Positions 1 to 8,757 of a stretch of 64,000 nucleotides of DNA are shown piece after piece. Positions within the stretch are counted from its first letter, which is position 1, and each line of letters begins with the position of its first letter. The DNA is from Streptomyces fuscichromogenes. GTDB lineage: Bacteria; Actinomycetota; Actinomycetes; Streptomycetales; Streptomycetaceae. The DNA lies in the NCBI RefSeq assembly GCF_014645815.1, contig NZ_BMML01000006.1:294587-358586 (forward strand), given 5' to 3'. The notes beneath the pieces were generated by a model, which was not told the origin of the DNA, did not search any database, and saw only the letters and a program-made list of their open reading frames with translations. The position numbers and the translations under genes were made by a program.

Positions 1-802
1 CGTAGTCCAGGCCCCGCGGCGGGCGGATGTTGCTCAGGCAGTTGCGGTCGGCGTCCGTCGTCACGCCCGGCACCGGCCGGTGGGTGAGGTACGCGCCCAG
101 GGAGTCGGCCGCCGACATGCCGGGGCGTTCGCCGACGAGGACGACCACCATCGTGGCGTCCATCGCCGCCGCGACGTCGTCACCGAGGGCCACCCGGGCC
201 TGTTCGGCGAGGACGACCGGCGCGATCCGCCAGCCCGTCAGCCGGGCCGCCGTCGCCCGCACCATCGCCGCCGCGTGCTCGTGCACGGCCCGGCTGGACA
301 GCCCGTCGGCGACCACGAAGACGACGTCCGGGTCACCGCCGCGCGGCAGGTGCGCCCGGTCCACGGGGTCGAGCCGCCGTCCCAGGTCGGGGCGCTGGAG
401 ATACGTCAGCCGGTCACCGGCCGCGCTGCGCACCCGTACCGTCGGCATCCCGGGCAGCGCCGCCGCGACCAGGTCCGGCTCGAACGCCGAGTGCACCGCG
501 TCCCGGGCCGCCGCGTGCGCGGCCTGGAGACCGAGCCGGTGCCGGGTGAGCAGCCCGGAACCGGAACGCCCGAGGCCGATCCGCGCCTGGGTATGACGCC
601 GAAGCAACGGCCACAGCTCACCGAGCCCGACAGCCGCCGTACCGGCCATATCGGCTTTATCGGACATATCGGCCACGTCGACCGCGTCGGCGACAGCGGC
701 CACGTCGGCAGTGCCGCGCACCCCTGCCCCCTCGGCCTCACCGGTCACACCCACCGCGTCGATCACCTCGGCCCTCTCGGTCACTTCGGTCGTCTCGCTC
801 AT
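1..802 (-). CDS. eutC: Ethanolamine ammonia-lyase small subunit (partial, runs off the left edge)
   Basis: Small (light) subunit of the adenosylcobalamin-dependent lyase that turns ethanolamine into acetaldehyde and ammonia. Reading the minus strand from ATG at 802 gives about 267 codons without a stop up to the window edge. The conserved core starts near residue 62 (LWPLLRRHTQARIGLGRSG) and later segments such as VVFVVADGLSSRAVHEHA and VGERPGMSAADSLGAYLTH fit EutC. The start overlaps the eutB stop by four bases (ATGA), so the two subunits are translationally coupled. The first ~60 residues are not typical of EutC: they are a low-complexity run of short Ala/Asp/Val/Met repeats. The C-terminus is missing because of the window boundary. 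Confidence 0.9.
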   Translation of the reverse strand, partial: MSETTEVTERAEVIDAVGVTGEAEGAGVRGTADVAAVADAVDVADMSDKADMAGTAAVGLGELWPLLRRHTQARIGLGRSGSGLLTRHRLGLQAAHAAARDAVHSAFEPDLVAAALPGMPTVRVRSAAGDRLTYLQRPDLGRRLDPVDRAHLPRGGDPDVVFVVADGLSSRAVHEHAAAMVRATAARLTGWRIAPVVLAEQARVALGDDVAAAMDATMVVVLVGERPGMSAADSLGAYLTHRPVPGVTTDADRNCLSNIRPPRGLDY

Positions 803-2181
803 GCGGCCAGTTCCCTTCCGATCGCGGTCAGCGGGTGGCCGGTGACCTCGCGCAGGCCGCCGGTCTCGTCCAGGAGGCCCATCGCGTCCAGCCATGCCTC
901 GAACTCCGGGGCCGGGCGCAGGCCCAGTACCTCGCGCAGGTACAACGCGTCGTGGTACGACGCCGACTGGTAGTTGAGCATGATGTCGTCGCCGCCCGGC
1001 GTGCAGATCACGAAGGACGCGCCCGCGACGGCGAGCATGGTCAGCATGGTGGCGATGTCGTCGTCATCGGCGTCGGCGTGGTTCGTGTAGCAGATGTCCA
1101 GGCCCATCGGCAGGCCGAGGAGCTTGCCGCAGAAGTGGTCCTCCAGGGCGGCCCGCAGGATCTGCCGGCCGTCGTAGAGGTACTCGGGGCCGATGAAGCC
1201 GACGACGGTGTTCACCAGCAGGGGGCGGTAGCGGCGGGCCACCGCGTACGCCCTCGCCTCCACCGTCTGCTGGTCCACACCGTGGTGCGCGGCCGCCGAC
1301 AGGGCGCTGCCCTGCCCGGTCTCGAAGTACATGACGTGGTCGCCGACCGTGCCCCGCCGCAGTCCGCGCGCCGCCTCGTACGCCTCGTCCAGGAGCCCCA
1401 GCGTCACGCCGAAGGAGGCGTTCGCGGCCTGGGTGCCGGCGATCGACTGGAAGACCAGGTCGACCGGGGCGCCGCGCTCCATCAGGTCCACGCTCGTGGT
1501 GACGTGGCAGAGCACGCAGGACTGGGTGGGGATCGAGTAGCGGGTGATCACGCCGTCCAGGAGCTCCAGCAGGTCGCGGACCGCCTTCGGGCTGTCGGTC
1601 GCCGGGTTGATGCCGATGACCGCGTCGCCGGAGCCGAGGAGCAGGCCGTCGAGCAGGGCGGCGGCCACCCCCGCCGGGTCGTCGGTGGGGTGGTTGGGCT
1701 GAAGGCGGGTGGCGAGGCGGCCGGGCAGGCCGATCGTGGAGCGGAACGCGGTGACCACCCGTACCTTGCGGGCGACGGCCACCAGGTCCGCGTTCCCCAT
1801 CAGCTTGGACACCGCGGCGGCCATCTCCGGCGTCACCCCCGGCGCCACCGCGGCCAGCGCCCCGGTGTCCGCCGCCAGCAGCCACTCCCGGAACCCGCCG
1901 ACCGTCAGCCCGGCGAGGGGCGCGAAGGCGGCCGTGTCGTGGGTGTCCAGGATCAGCCGGGTCACGTCGTCGTCCTCGTACGGGATCACCGGCTCGGTCA
2001 GGAAGGTCGCGAGCGGCACCTCGGCGAGCGCCCAGCGCGCCGCGACCCGCTCCCGCGCGCTCGCGGCGGCGAGCCCGGCCAGCCGGTCGCCGGAGCGTTC
2101 CGGGCTCGCGGCGGCCAGCAGGCGGGCCAGGGAGTCGAAGCGGTGGCGTTCGCCGCCGAGGGTGGCCGTGTACGTGGTCAT
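799..2181 (-). CDS. eutB: Ethanolamine ammonia-lyase large subunit
   Basis: Catalytic large subunit of ethanolamine ammonia-lyase, a (beta/alpha)8 barrel that binds adenosylcobalamin together with EutC. The 460-residue product has the usual family length and carries hallmark stretches: ISxPTQ-like RYSIPTQSCVLCHVTT, LVFQSIAGTQAANASFG, YFETGQGSALSAAAHHGVDQ, and MGLDICYTNHADADDDD followed by CTPGGDDIMLNYQSASYHD near the end. It is first in a two-gene operon with eutC. No microcompartment shell genes accompany it in the window, which fits the actinobacterial type of ethanolamine use as a nitrogen or carbon source. A divergent amino-acid-type permease lies upstream and probably imports the substrate. 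Confidence 0.95.
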   Translation of the reverse strand: MTTYTATLGGERHRFDSLARLLAAASPERSGDRLAGLAAASARERVAARWALAEVPLATFLTEPVIPYEDDDVTRLILDTHDTAAFAPLAGLTVGGFREWLLAADTGALAAVAPGVTPEMAAAVSKLMGNADLVAVARKVRVVTAFRSTIGLPGRLATRLQPNHPTDDPAGVAAALLDGLLLGSGDAVIGINPATDSPKAVRDLLELLDGVITRYSIPTQSCVLCHVTTSVDLMERGAPVDLVFQSIAGTQAANASFGVTLGLLDEAYEAARGLRRGTVGDHVMYFETGQGSALSAAAHHGVDQQTVEARAYAVARRYRPLLVNTVVGFIGPEYLYDGRQILRAALEDHFCGKLLGLPMGLDICYTNHADADDDDIATMLTMLAVAGASFVICTPGGDDIMLNYQSASYHDALYLREVLGLRPAPEFEAWLDAMGLLDETGGLREVTGHPLTAIGRELAA

Positions 2182-2341
2182 GACGGCGACCGTACGAGCC
2201 GGGTGTTGCCGACAGGTTGCGTCCGAGTTCTAAAGGTCTGGTTGACAAACATTTAACGCCCGGACGCCGTCTGCCGACTCATTCGGCAGACAGAGTTCCG
2301 GTTCGGTACAGCCAGCGAACAGCAGGAGAGGGGCCACCCCG
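2182..2341. promoter_or_regulatory. Divergent promoter region between eutB and the permease
   Basis: This 160-base intergenic stretch separates two divergently read genes and is much more AT-rich in its centre. A consensus-like TTGACA hexamer occurs at 2242-2247, next to an AT-rich stretch (AAACATTTAAC). No convincing -10 partner could be fixed on the plus strand, so transcription starts are not assigned. The permease has a good ribosome site (CAGGAGAGG) about ten bases before its ATG. No cobalamin riboswitch-like structure was recognised. Confidence 0.45.
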
Positions 2342-3853
2342 ATGGCAGTGGACGAGGGAGTCGCCCCGGCGACGGAAACAAGCGGCGAGAGTACGGTTCA
2401 CCGGCTCAAGCCCAACGCGATCGGTCTGCTCGGGGTGGTCTTCATGGCCGTCGCGACCGCCGCGCCGATCACCGCCATGACGGGCAACGTGCCCTTCATG
2501 GTGTCGTCGGGCAACGGCATCGGCGCCCCGGCGAGCTATCTCGTCGCAATGGTCGTCCTGGCGATCTTTTCCGTCGGCTTCACCTCGATGGCGAAGCACA
2601 TCACGTCGACGGGCGCCTTCTACGGCTTCATCTCCTACGGGCTCGGCCGCACCGCGGGCCTCGCGTCGGGGCTGCTCGCCACCTTCGCGTACGTCGTCTT
2701 CGAGCCGGCGCTGATCGGTATCTTCTCGGTCTTCGCCAACACAACCCTGAAGGACCAGACCGGACTTGACGTCCCGTGGTGGGCGTTCGCGATCCTGATG
2801 CTCGCCATCAACGCGACCGGCACCTGGTTCGGCGTCAGCGTCGCCGAGAAGCTCCTCGTCGTCCTCCTCGGCACCGAGGTGACCGTCCTCGCGGCGATGG
2901 CCGTCTCGGTCGCCCTGCACGGCGGCGGCCCGCACGGCTTCACCTTCGGTCCGGTCAACCCGGTCAACGCCTTCAAGGGCACCTCGGCCGGCCTCGGCCT
3001 CTTCTTCGCCTTCTGGTCCTGGGTCGGCTTCGAGTCCACGGCGATGTACGGCGAGGAGTCCCGGGACCCGAAGAAGATCATCCCCAAGGCGACGATGATC
3101 TCGGTCCTCGGCGTCGGTGTCTTCTACGTCTTCGTCTCCTGGATGGCCATCATCGGCAACGGCGAGACGGAGGCCGTGAAGGCCGCCTCCTCCTCGAACC
3201 CGCTGGCCCTCTTCTTCAACCCGACCGAGCACTACGTCGGCCACTGGGCGGTCGTCCTCATGCAGTGGCTGATGATCACCGGCTCACTGGCCTGCGGCAT
3301 GGCCTTCCACAACTGCGCCGCCCGCTACATGTACGCGCTGGGCCGCGAGGGTGTCCTGCCCAGGCTCCAGAACACCGTCGGCCGCACCCACCACCGGCAC
3401 GGCTCCCCGCACATCGCGGGCCTGGTGCAGACACTGATCTCCGCCGTCCTGATCGCCGCGTTCTGGGTCGCGGGCAAGGACCCGTACAACGCCCTCTACG
3501 TCCTGCTCGCCATCCTCGGCACCATGGCGATCCTGGTCGTGCAGGCGGTCTGCTCGTTCGCGGTGCTGGTCTACTTCCGCAAGAACCACCCCGAGAGCCG
3601 GCACTGGTTCAAGACCTTCACCGCCCCGCTGATCGGCGGCGTCGCGATGCTCGCCGTGGTCGTCCTGCTGGTGTCCAACATGGGCGTCGCGGCCGGCGCG
3701 GAGTCCGGCTCGCTGCTGCTGAAGGCGACGCCGTGGCTGGTGGCCCTGGTGGCGGCGACGGGCGTCGGCTACGCGCAGTACCTCAAGCACCGGGCACCGG
3801 AGCGGTACGCGCTGCTGGGGCGGACGGTGCTGGAGGAGACGAAGGAACGCTGA
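2342..3853 (+). CDS. APC-superfamily permease, probable ethanolamine/amino acid importer
   Basis: Integral membrane transporter of the amino acid-polyamine-organocation superfamily, 503 residues with about twelve hydrophobic segments. The first segment (residues 30-50, GLLGVVFMAVATAAPITAM) and the later FAFWSWVGFESTAMYGEESRDPKKIIPKA stretch are typical of APC family members, the latter being the conserved TM6-loop region with the FE and P-K-I-I-P signature. The gene diverges from eutBC, so import of ethanolamine or of an amino acid is likely, but substrate cannot be proven from sequence. ATG follows a clear CAGGAGAGG ribosome site. Its 3' end runs into an intergenic palindromic repeat. Confidence 0.85.
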   Translation: MAVDEGVAPATETSGESTVHRLKPNAIGLLGVVFMAVATAAPITAMTGNVPFMVSSGNGIGAPASYLVAMVVLAIFSVGFTSMAKHITSTGAFYGFISYGLGRTAGLASGLLATFAYVVFEPALIGIFSVFANTTLKDQTGLDVPWWAFAILMLAINATGTWFGVSVAEKLLVVLLGTEVTVLAAMAVSVALHGGGPHGFTFGPVNPVNAFKGTSAGLGLFFAFWSWVGFESTAMYGEESRDPKKIIPKATMISVLGVGVFYVFVSWMAIIGNGETEAVKAASSSNPLALFFNPTEHYVGHWAVVLMQWLMITGSLACGMAFHNCAARYMYALGREGVLPRLQNTVGRTHHRHGSPHIAGLVQTLISAVLIAAFWVAGKDPYNALYVLLAILGTMAILVVQAVCSFAVLVYFRKNHPESRHWFKTFTAPLIGGVAMLAVVVLLVSNMGVAAGAESGSLLLKATPWLVALVAATGVGYAQYLKHRAPERYALLGRTVLEETKER

Positions 3854-3867
3854 ACGCCGCCCCTTCG

Positions 3868-4004
3868 GAGGCGCGGGGAACTGCGCGCCCGGCCACGACG
3901 CTCCCGCAGGAACGTACCCACCTGCGGCCCGGCGGTGGGCTGGTCGCGCAGTTCCTCCCCCAGCCTTCGGCCGGGGGTACCCCCAGCGCCCCTAAAGGGG
4001 CGCG
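3868..4004. repeat. Intergenic palindromic repeat, copy 1
   Basis: An imperfect inverted repeat whose outer arms are GCGCGGGGAACTGCGCG near 3871 and CGCGCAGTTCCTCCCC near 3945, and which ends with a perfect small hairpin GCGCCCC-TAAA-GGGGCGC (3986-4003). The same core (CGCAGTTCCCCGCGCCCC followed by a short loop and GGGGCGC) recurs near 27.55 and 60.62 kb, each time just after or between gene ends. Its position between the converging permease and GbsR genes suggests it serves as a bidirectional terminator. The final hairpin overlaps the last codons of the GbsR gene. Confidence 0.7.
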
Positions 4005-4492
4005 CTGCCGAACCGTTCTTCCCTGTGGGCCCGCCAGCGCTCCATCATCGCCGCGACCTCCGCGTCCACGAACTCGAAGAAGGCGAGCGTCTCGCTCAGC
4101 CGCCGCCCCGCCGGGGACTCGGCACCGAGGCTGCTCACACCCTCCCGCAGGGCACCCTCCCACCGCTTGATCACGGCTTCCCGGTTGGTGAGCGCCTCGT
4201 ACCACTGGTCGCTGTGCACCCGGTACCGCTCCCGCCGCGAGCCCGGCTCCCGCTCGCGCGCGACCATGTGCTGCTGCGCCAGGTAGCGCACCCCGCCGGA
4301 CACCGCCGCCGGGCTGACCTGGAGCTGTTCCCCCAGTTCCGCCGAGGTCAGGGTGCCCGAGTCGGAGGACAGCAGGGCCGCGAAGATACGGGCCGGCATC
4401 CGCTGCATCCCGGCCTCCACGAGCTGTGCCGCGAAGGACTCGACGAACTTCGACACGGCCTCCGCGTCCCGGCCGCCGGCTGTTTCCGTCAT
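3992..4492 (-). CDS. GbsR/MarR-family transcriptional regulator
   Basis: A 166-residue winged-helix DNA-binding protein of the GbsR branch of the MarR superfamily. The helix-turn-helix lies at about residues 35-90, with LTSAELGEQLQVSPAAVSGGVRYL as recognition core and the wing REREPGSRRERYRV. A C-terminal helical segment with FFEFVDAEVAAMMERW probably forms the dimer interface. It is read divergently from a two-gene ABC exporter starting 73 bases away, an arrangement found repeatedly in Streptomyces, and most likely represses that exporter and itself. The short intergenic region (4493-4565) is unusually AT-rich (CTTCACAATTTTCTGAAAG), suitable as promoter and operator. The inducing ligand is unknown. 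Confidence 0.9.
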   Translation of the reverse strand: MTETAGGRDAEAVSKFVESFAAQLVEAGMQRMPARIFAALLSSDSGTLTSAELGEQLQVSPAAVSGGVRYLAQQHMVAREREPGSRRERYRVHSDQWYEALTNREAVIKRWEGALREGVSSLGAESPAGRRLSETLAFFEFVDAEVAAMMERWRAHREERFGSAPL

Positions 4493-4565
4493 GGGCTCAC
4501 CCTATCCGAGCTTCAGACGATTCCTTAACTTCACAATTTTCTGAAAGAAGCGTACGTTCTGAACC

Positions 4566-5462
4566 ATGACGAAGGCCATCACGGTCGCCGGACTCCACAG
4601 GTCCTTCGGCCGCAACCGCGCCCTGACCGGCCTCGACCTGACCGTCGAGACCGGTGAGGTGCACGGCTTCCTCGGTCCCAACGGCGCCGGGAAGTCGACC
4701 ACGATCCGGGTGCTGCTCGGCCTGCTGCGCGCCGACTCGGGCGCCGCGCGGATCCTCGGCCGCGATCCCTGGACGGACGCCGTGGAGGTGCACCGCCGGA
4801 TCGCCTACGTCCCCGGAGACGTCACCCTCTGGCGCAACCTCTCGGGCGGCGAGGTCATCGACCTCTACGGCAGGCTGCGCGGCGGCCTGGACGCGCGCCG
4901 CCGCGCCGAACTGGTCGACCGCTTCGAACTGGACCCCACGAAAAAGGGCCGCACGTACTCCAAGGGCAACCGGCAGAAGGTCGCCCTGGTGGCCGCCTTC
5001 GCCTCCGACGCCGACCTGCTGATCCTCGACGAACCGACCTCCGGCCTCGACCCCCTGATGGAGGAGGTCTTCCAGCGCTGCGTGGCGGAGGAGCGCGACC
5101 GGGGCCGTACGGTCCTGCTCTCCTCGCACATCCTCAGCGAGGTCGAGGAACTCTGCGACCGCGTCAGCATCATCCGGGACGGCCGGACCGTCGAGTCCGG
5201 CTCCCTCGCCGACCTGCGCCACCTCACCCGCACCAGCGTGACCGCCGAACTCGCGGGCCCGCCAGACGGGTTGGCACACCTCCCCGGCGTCCACGACCTC
5301 GACGTGCAGGGCCGGCGCATCCGGCTCCAGGTCGACACCGGCCAGCTCACCGCCGTACTCCGCGCGCTCTCCGAGACCGGCGTCCGCTCCCTCACCTCCA
5401 CGCCACCGACCCTGGAGGAGCTGTTCCTGCGCCACTACCAGGACGAGGCGGCCGCACGATGA
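4566..5462 (+). CDS. ABC transporter ATP-binding protein (drug/lipid exporter type)
   Basis: Cytoplasmic ATPase subunit, 298 residues, of a two-component ABC exporter. Walker A GPNGAGKST is near residue 40, the signature motif is replaced by the exporter-type YSKGNRQKV near 137, Walker B LLILDEPTSGLDPLMEEV follows near 155, and the H-loop SSHILSEVEELCDRV near 190. The C-terminal ~80 residues are the small accessory domain common in CcmA/DrrA-like ATPases. It overlaps the permease gene by the ATGA arrangement, so both are co-translated, and it diverges from the GbsR regulator. Such GbsR-controlled exporters are usually annotated as multidrug or antibiotic efflux; no substrate can be deduced here. 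Confidence 0.92.
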   Translation: MTKAITVAGLHRSFGRNRALTGLDLTVETGEVHGFLGPNGAGKSTTIRVLLGLLRADSGAARILGRDPWTDAVEVHRRIAYVPGDVTLWRNLSGGEVIDLYGRLRGGLDARRRAELVDRFELDPTKKGRTYSKGNRQKVALVAAFASDADLLILDEPTSGLDPLMEEVFQRCVAEERDRGRTVLLSSHILSEVEELCDRVSIIRDGRTVESGSLADLRHLTRTSVTAELAGPPDGLAHLPGVHDLDVQGRRIRLQVDTGQLTAVLRALSETGVRSLTSTPPTLEELFLRHYQDEAAAR

Positions 5463-7039
5463 GCGCCCTCACCGGCCTCACCGGCACCGGCACCCTGCTG
5501 CGCTTCGCCCTCCGCCGCGACCGCGTGACGACCCCGGTGTGGATCGCGGTCAACGCGCTGATGGTCCTCTCCATGCCGAACACCCTGCGCACCCTTTACG
5601 GCACGGCGGCCGAACGCTCCGATCTGGTGAGCCAGTTGCAGACCAACGCCGCCTTCCGCGCCCTGATCGGCCCGCTGTACGGCACCTCGCTCGGCGGCCT
5701 GACGGCGTGGCGGGTGGGTGTGTACGCCGGTCTTCTCACCGCCGTGACCAGCCTGCTCGTCGTCGTCCGCCACACCCGCGACGAGGAGGAGTCCGGCCGG
5801 GCGGAACTCGTGGTGTCGGGCGCGGTGGGCCGCGGGGCGTCGTTGGCCGCGGCCCTGCTGGCGGCGGGGGCGGCCAACGGGGTGGTGGCCCTGCTCGTCA
5901 CCGTCGGCCTGGCGGGGCAGGGGGCGGCCGGGGCGCTCGCCTTCGGCCTCGGCCTGGCCGCGACCGGCATGGTGTTCGCGACGACGGCGGCGATCGCCGC
6001 CCAGCTCACCGAGAGCGCCCGCCTGGCGCGGGGCCTGACCGCCGCCGTCCTGGGCGCGGCCTTCGTGCTCCGCGCGGCGGGCGACGCGGCGACGGCCGAC
6101 GGGTCGTCGGTATGGACGTGGTTCTCCCCTCTCGGCTGGCTGGAGAACCTCCGCCCCTTCGCCGCCGAACGCTGGTGGGTACTGCTCCTGTTCACGGCCG
6201 CGGTGCTGGTACAGGCCGCGGTGGCCTACGCCTTGGCCGGACGGCGCGACCTCGGCATGAGCTTCCTCCCCACCCGCCCCGGCCCGGCCGTCGGCCGCCT
6301 CGGTTCCGCCGCCGGGCTCGCCTGGCGGCTCCAGCGGGGCGCCGTGCTCGGCTGGTCGCTCGGGTTCTTCCTGGCCGGGGTGGTCTTCGGCGACCTGGCC
6401 CAGGGCGCGGCCGACCTGGTCGGCGACAACGACAACGCCCGGCAGATCTTCGAGCGGATGGGCGGCCGGAGCGGGCTGACGGACGCGTTCCTCGCCTCGA
6501 TGGCCGGGATACTGGGCCTGGTCGCCGCGCTGTACGTCGTCGCGTCCGTCCTCCGCCTGAGCAGCGAGGAGACCTCGGGCCGCGCCGAGCCCCTCCTGGC
6601 CTGCCAGGTGAGCCGCCTGCGCTGGGCGGCCGGCCATCTGACGATCGCCTTCGGCGGCGCGGCCCTGCTCATGCTGCTCGCCGGGACGGGCCTCGCGGTC
6701 GGCTACGGCAGGCGGGCCGGGCCGGTCCTGGTCGCCTGCCTGGTACAGCTCCCGGCGGTATGGGTGATCGGCGGCCTGGCGCTGCTCCTGTACGGCGTGG
6801 CACCTCGTCTCTGCGTCCCCGCCTCCTGGGGCGTCGCGGTGGCGGTGCTGCTGATCGGCTGGGTCGGCCCGGCGCTGAACGCCCCGCAACTCGTCCTGGA
6901 CCTCTCCCCGTTCGGCCACCTGCCCAAGCTGCCGGGCGGCGGGATGGAGTGGGGGCCGGTGGCGGCCCTGCTCGGGCTGGCAGCGGTACTGGCGGGTGCG
7001 GGGCTGGCGGGGCTGCGGAGGCGGGACCTCACGGTCTGA
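5459..7039 (+). CDS. ABC transporter permease, exporter type
   Basis: Membrane partner of the upstream ATPase, 526 residues with roughly twelve hydrophobic segments arranged as two similar halves, each starting with a segment after an amphipathic stretch (LRFALRRDRVTTPVWIAVNA near the start and LAWRLQRGAVLGWSLGFFLAG near residue 285). The cytoplasmic loops DEEESGRAELVVSGAVGR and SSEETSGRAEPLLACQVSR repeat the same E-S/T-G-R-A-E motif, a mark of the tandem-duplicated polyketide-antibiotic exporter permease family. The gene starts inside the last codons of the ATPase gene. It probably completes an efflux pump whose expression is controlled by the divergent GbsR protein. Confidence 0.88.
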   Translation: MSALTGLTGTGTLLRFALRRDRVTTPVWIAVNALMVLSMPNTLRTLYGTAAERSDLVSQLQTNAAFRALIGPLYGTSLGGLTAWRVGVYAGLLTAVTSLLVVVRHTRDEEESGRAELVVSGAVGRGASLAAALLAAGAANGVVALLVTVGLAGQGAAGALAFGLGLAATGMVFATTAAIAAQLTESARLARGLTAAVLGAAFVLRAAGDAATADGSSVWTWFSPLGWLENLRPFAAERWWVLLLFTAAVLVQAAVAYALAGRRDLGMSFLPTRPGPAVGRLGSAAGLAWRLQRGAVLGWSLGFFLAGVVFGDLAQGAADLVGDNDNARQIFERMGGRSGLTDAFLASMAGILGLVAALYVVASVLRLSSEETSGRAEPLLACQVSRLRWAAGHLTIAFGGAALLMLLAGTGLAVGYGRRAGPVLVACLVQLPAVWVIGGLALLLYGVAPRLCVPASWGVAVAVLLIGWVGPALNAPQLVLDLSPFGHLPKLPGGGMEWGPVAALLGLAAVLAGAGLAGLRRRDLTV

Positions 7040-7221
7040 GGGGCGGGCGGGGTGCAGCCGTCCGACGGCCCGCCCGCCGGGTCTTCCCGCCCGTCACGGA
7101 CACACGCGGGACGGACGACGGGCGTTGCCGGACGGCGTGGCCGGGGGCCGGACCGCAGCGCCCGACACAACCACCGTTCAGGGCAGGGCAATTGGCGGCA
7201 AGAGGTGGTGTACTGCAATAC

Positions 7222-7857
7222 ATGCGGCTTACGCGCGATACGCGGGACACGCTGCTCATGGGTGCGGCCGCCGGAGGGTTCCCGGCGGTGCTCCTCCTCG
7301 TCACCGAGTTGTTCGTGCGCATGCCGTGGCAGTGGAAGGTGCCCCTCCCCGCCGCCGCATTCGTGTTCGGGCTTCTGTTCGCCGCCATGTCGATGGGCGA
7401 CGAGGAGCGCGCCGCGGACCGGCGGGAGAACAGCCGCGTGATCCTGCTCGCCTGGGCATGCCTCAACGGGGGGCGTTGCGCGACCGACCGGGCGGCGTTC
7501 ACCGCCGACGGGGAAGGGTGGGAGCTGCCGGCAAGCCCGCACTTTCGCGGCTCGCTGCTGGCCGTGGGCCACCGGGACGGTGTCGAGGTGGGCATCAGCT
7601 GCTCCACGCACCGGGACCCCGAGACGGGCTCCGATCAGCCCATGACGGTCCTGGTCCGCCTCTCCGAGGAACGGTCGCCCGCACGGGTGCACCACCGGAA
7701 GATCCACCGACTGGGCCTGGGGCAGCACGTGGAGTCGGTGGCGATGGACGGCCGGGAGCTGTGGGTGCGGTTCGAGGGCTGGCCGAGTGATTTCACGGAG
7801 CTGAACGCGCAGGTCGACGCAGCCGTTCGGCTGGCGGCGAGGACGCAGGAGACGTGA
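7222..7857 (+). CDS. Hypothetical protein with two N-terminal membrane segments
   Basis: A 211-residue protein starting at ATG 7222, after an AAGAGGTGG ribosome-site-like stretch. Two hydrophobic segments lie at about residues 12-32 and 39-58, which anchor a cytoplasmic or extracytoplasmic domain of about 140 residues. That domain has the sequence layout TADGEGWELPASPHFRG ... DGVEVGISC ... TVLVRLSE, suggesting a small beta-rich fold. No family was recognised. It lies 182 bases downstream of the exporter operon on the same strand but is probably transcribed separately. Codon use looks normal for a Streptomyces gene, which supports it being real. Confidence 0.65.
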   Translation: MRLTRDTRDTLLMGAAAGGFPAVLLLVTELFVRMPWQWKVPLPAAAFVFGLLFAAMSMGDEERAADRRENSRVILLAWACLNGGRCATDRAAFTADGEGWELPASPHFRGSLLAVGHRDGVEVGISCSTHRDPETGSDQPMTVLVRLSEERSPARVHHRKIHRLGLGQHVESVAMDGRELWVRFEGWPSDFTELNAQVDAAVRLAARTQET

Positions 7858-7987
7858 CGCGGACGCCGACTCCGCCGCCGGCTCGGCTCCCGGCGAGGAG
7901 ACGCCCGGTGTGTGGCAGATCGCGCCGATGACGAGCGGACCTGGCCGGTGCGAAGCTGTTGAGGACATGTCGTAGCGTCACGTCAGC

Positions 7988-8734
7988 GTGTCGGCAGGTG
8001 GTCTTGTGAAGGCAGAGTCAGCCGGCATGCTCGTCGCCGCCTCGGTGCAGGACTCGTCGGCGTCGGCAGCGCGCGGTGTCGCGACCATGGCGCTGCTCGT
8101 GGTGGGCCTGGGGGTGATGGTCGCGGGGTTCATCATCGGCGAGGACTCCGCGGACGGCGATCGCGCGTGGCTGGTCTGGCTCTGGTGCGGGTTTTCGCTG
8201 ATCGGGGCGGCGACCGCGCTCGTCTCCCTAGTCGTCGCCTTCTGGTACGCGGTGGTCTGCGCCGGGGGCGCCCTGCTCCTGGCGGCCCTGCGGGGGCTGT
8301 TCCTGCTGTGGGAACTCGCCGCCGAAGTCGCCGAAGACAGTCCGCTGCCCTACGGCTTCAGCGGCGTCGGCGTCGGCGCCGTCTGCCTTGCCGGGGCCGT
8401 CGTCGGTGCCGTGACGGGTCACCCCTGGCCGGCGCTGTTCGCACTCGCCGCCGGCGTCACGCTGATCGGTCTGGCCGCCCTGTTTCTCGTTGAAAAGGGC
8501 TGTTCGGAGCTGACACGGGGTCAGGCGACGGCCGTCTTCACCGTCGGATTGCCCGTGACCCTGCTCGGCGGTCTCGCCCTGCTCGTCCTCGGACCGCTCG
8601 TGGCGCTGACCACCTCCGGGGACGTCTTCCACCGAGTGCTCTACGGCGGGGTCATCGCCGCCTTCGGGGGACACGGGCTCTGGGCCTCCGGCGAACTCTC
8701 CACCCTCCACGACCGGTACCGCGAAACCTCATGA
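7988..8734 (+). CDS. Hypothetical polytopic membrane protein
   Basis: A 248-residue protein read from GTG at 7988; an in-frame GTG at 8006 or ATG at 8027 could also be the start. It has about six hydrophobic segments (residues 34-50, 62-80, 84-105, 127-145, 150-168, 183-205) and little else, with a charged tail HDRYRETS. No family was recognised and no conserved catalytic motifs are visible. It stands alone between the previous hypothetical gene and the P450 gene, which converges on it with only 23 bases between stops. Confidence 0.6.
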   Translation: MSAGGLVKAESAGMLVAASVQDSSASAARGVATMALLVVGLGVMVAGFIIGEDSADGDRAWLVWLWCGFSLIGAATALVSLVVAFWYAVVCAGGALLLAALRGLFLLWELAAEVAEDSPLPYGFSGVGVGAVCLAGAVVGAVTGHPWPALFALAAGVTLIGLAALFLVEKGCSELTRGQATAVFTVGLPVTLLGGLALLVLGPLVALTTSGDVFHRVLYGGVIAAFGGHGLWASGELSTLHDRYRETS

Positions 8735-8757
8735 GGTGACCACTGCGGGCAGAACAG

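Noticed and set aside
5539..7857. 772-residue open frame spanning the ABC permease and the next gene
   Set aside because: Only its last 211 codons, from ATG 7222, look like a gene; the rest is a frame-shifted shadow of the permease.
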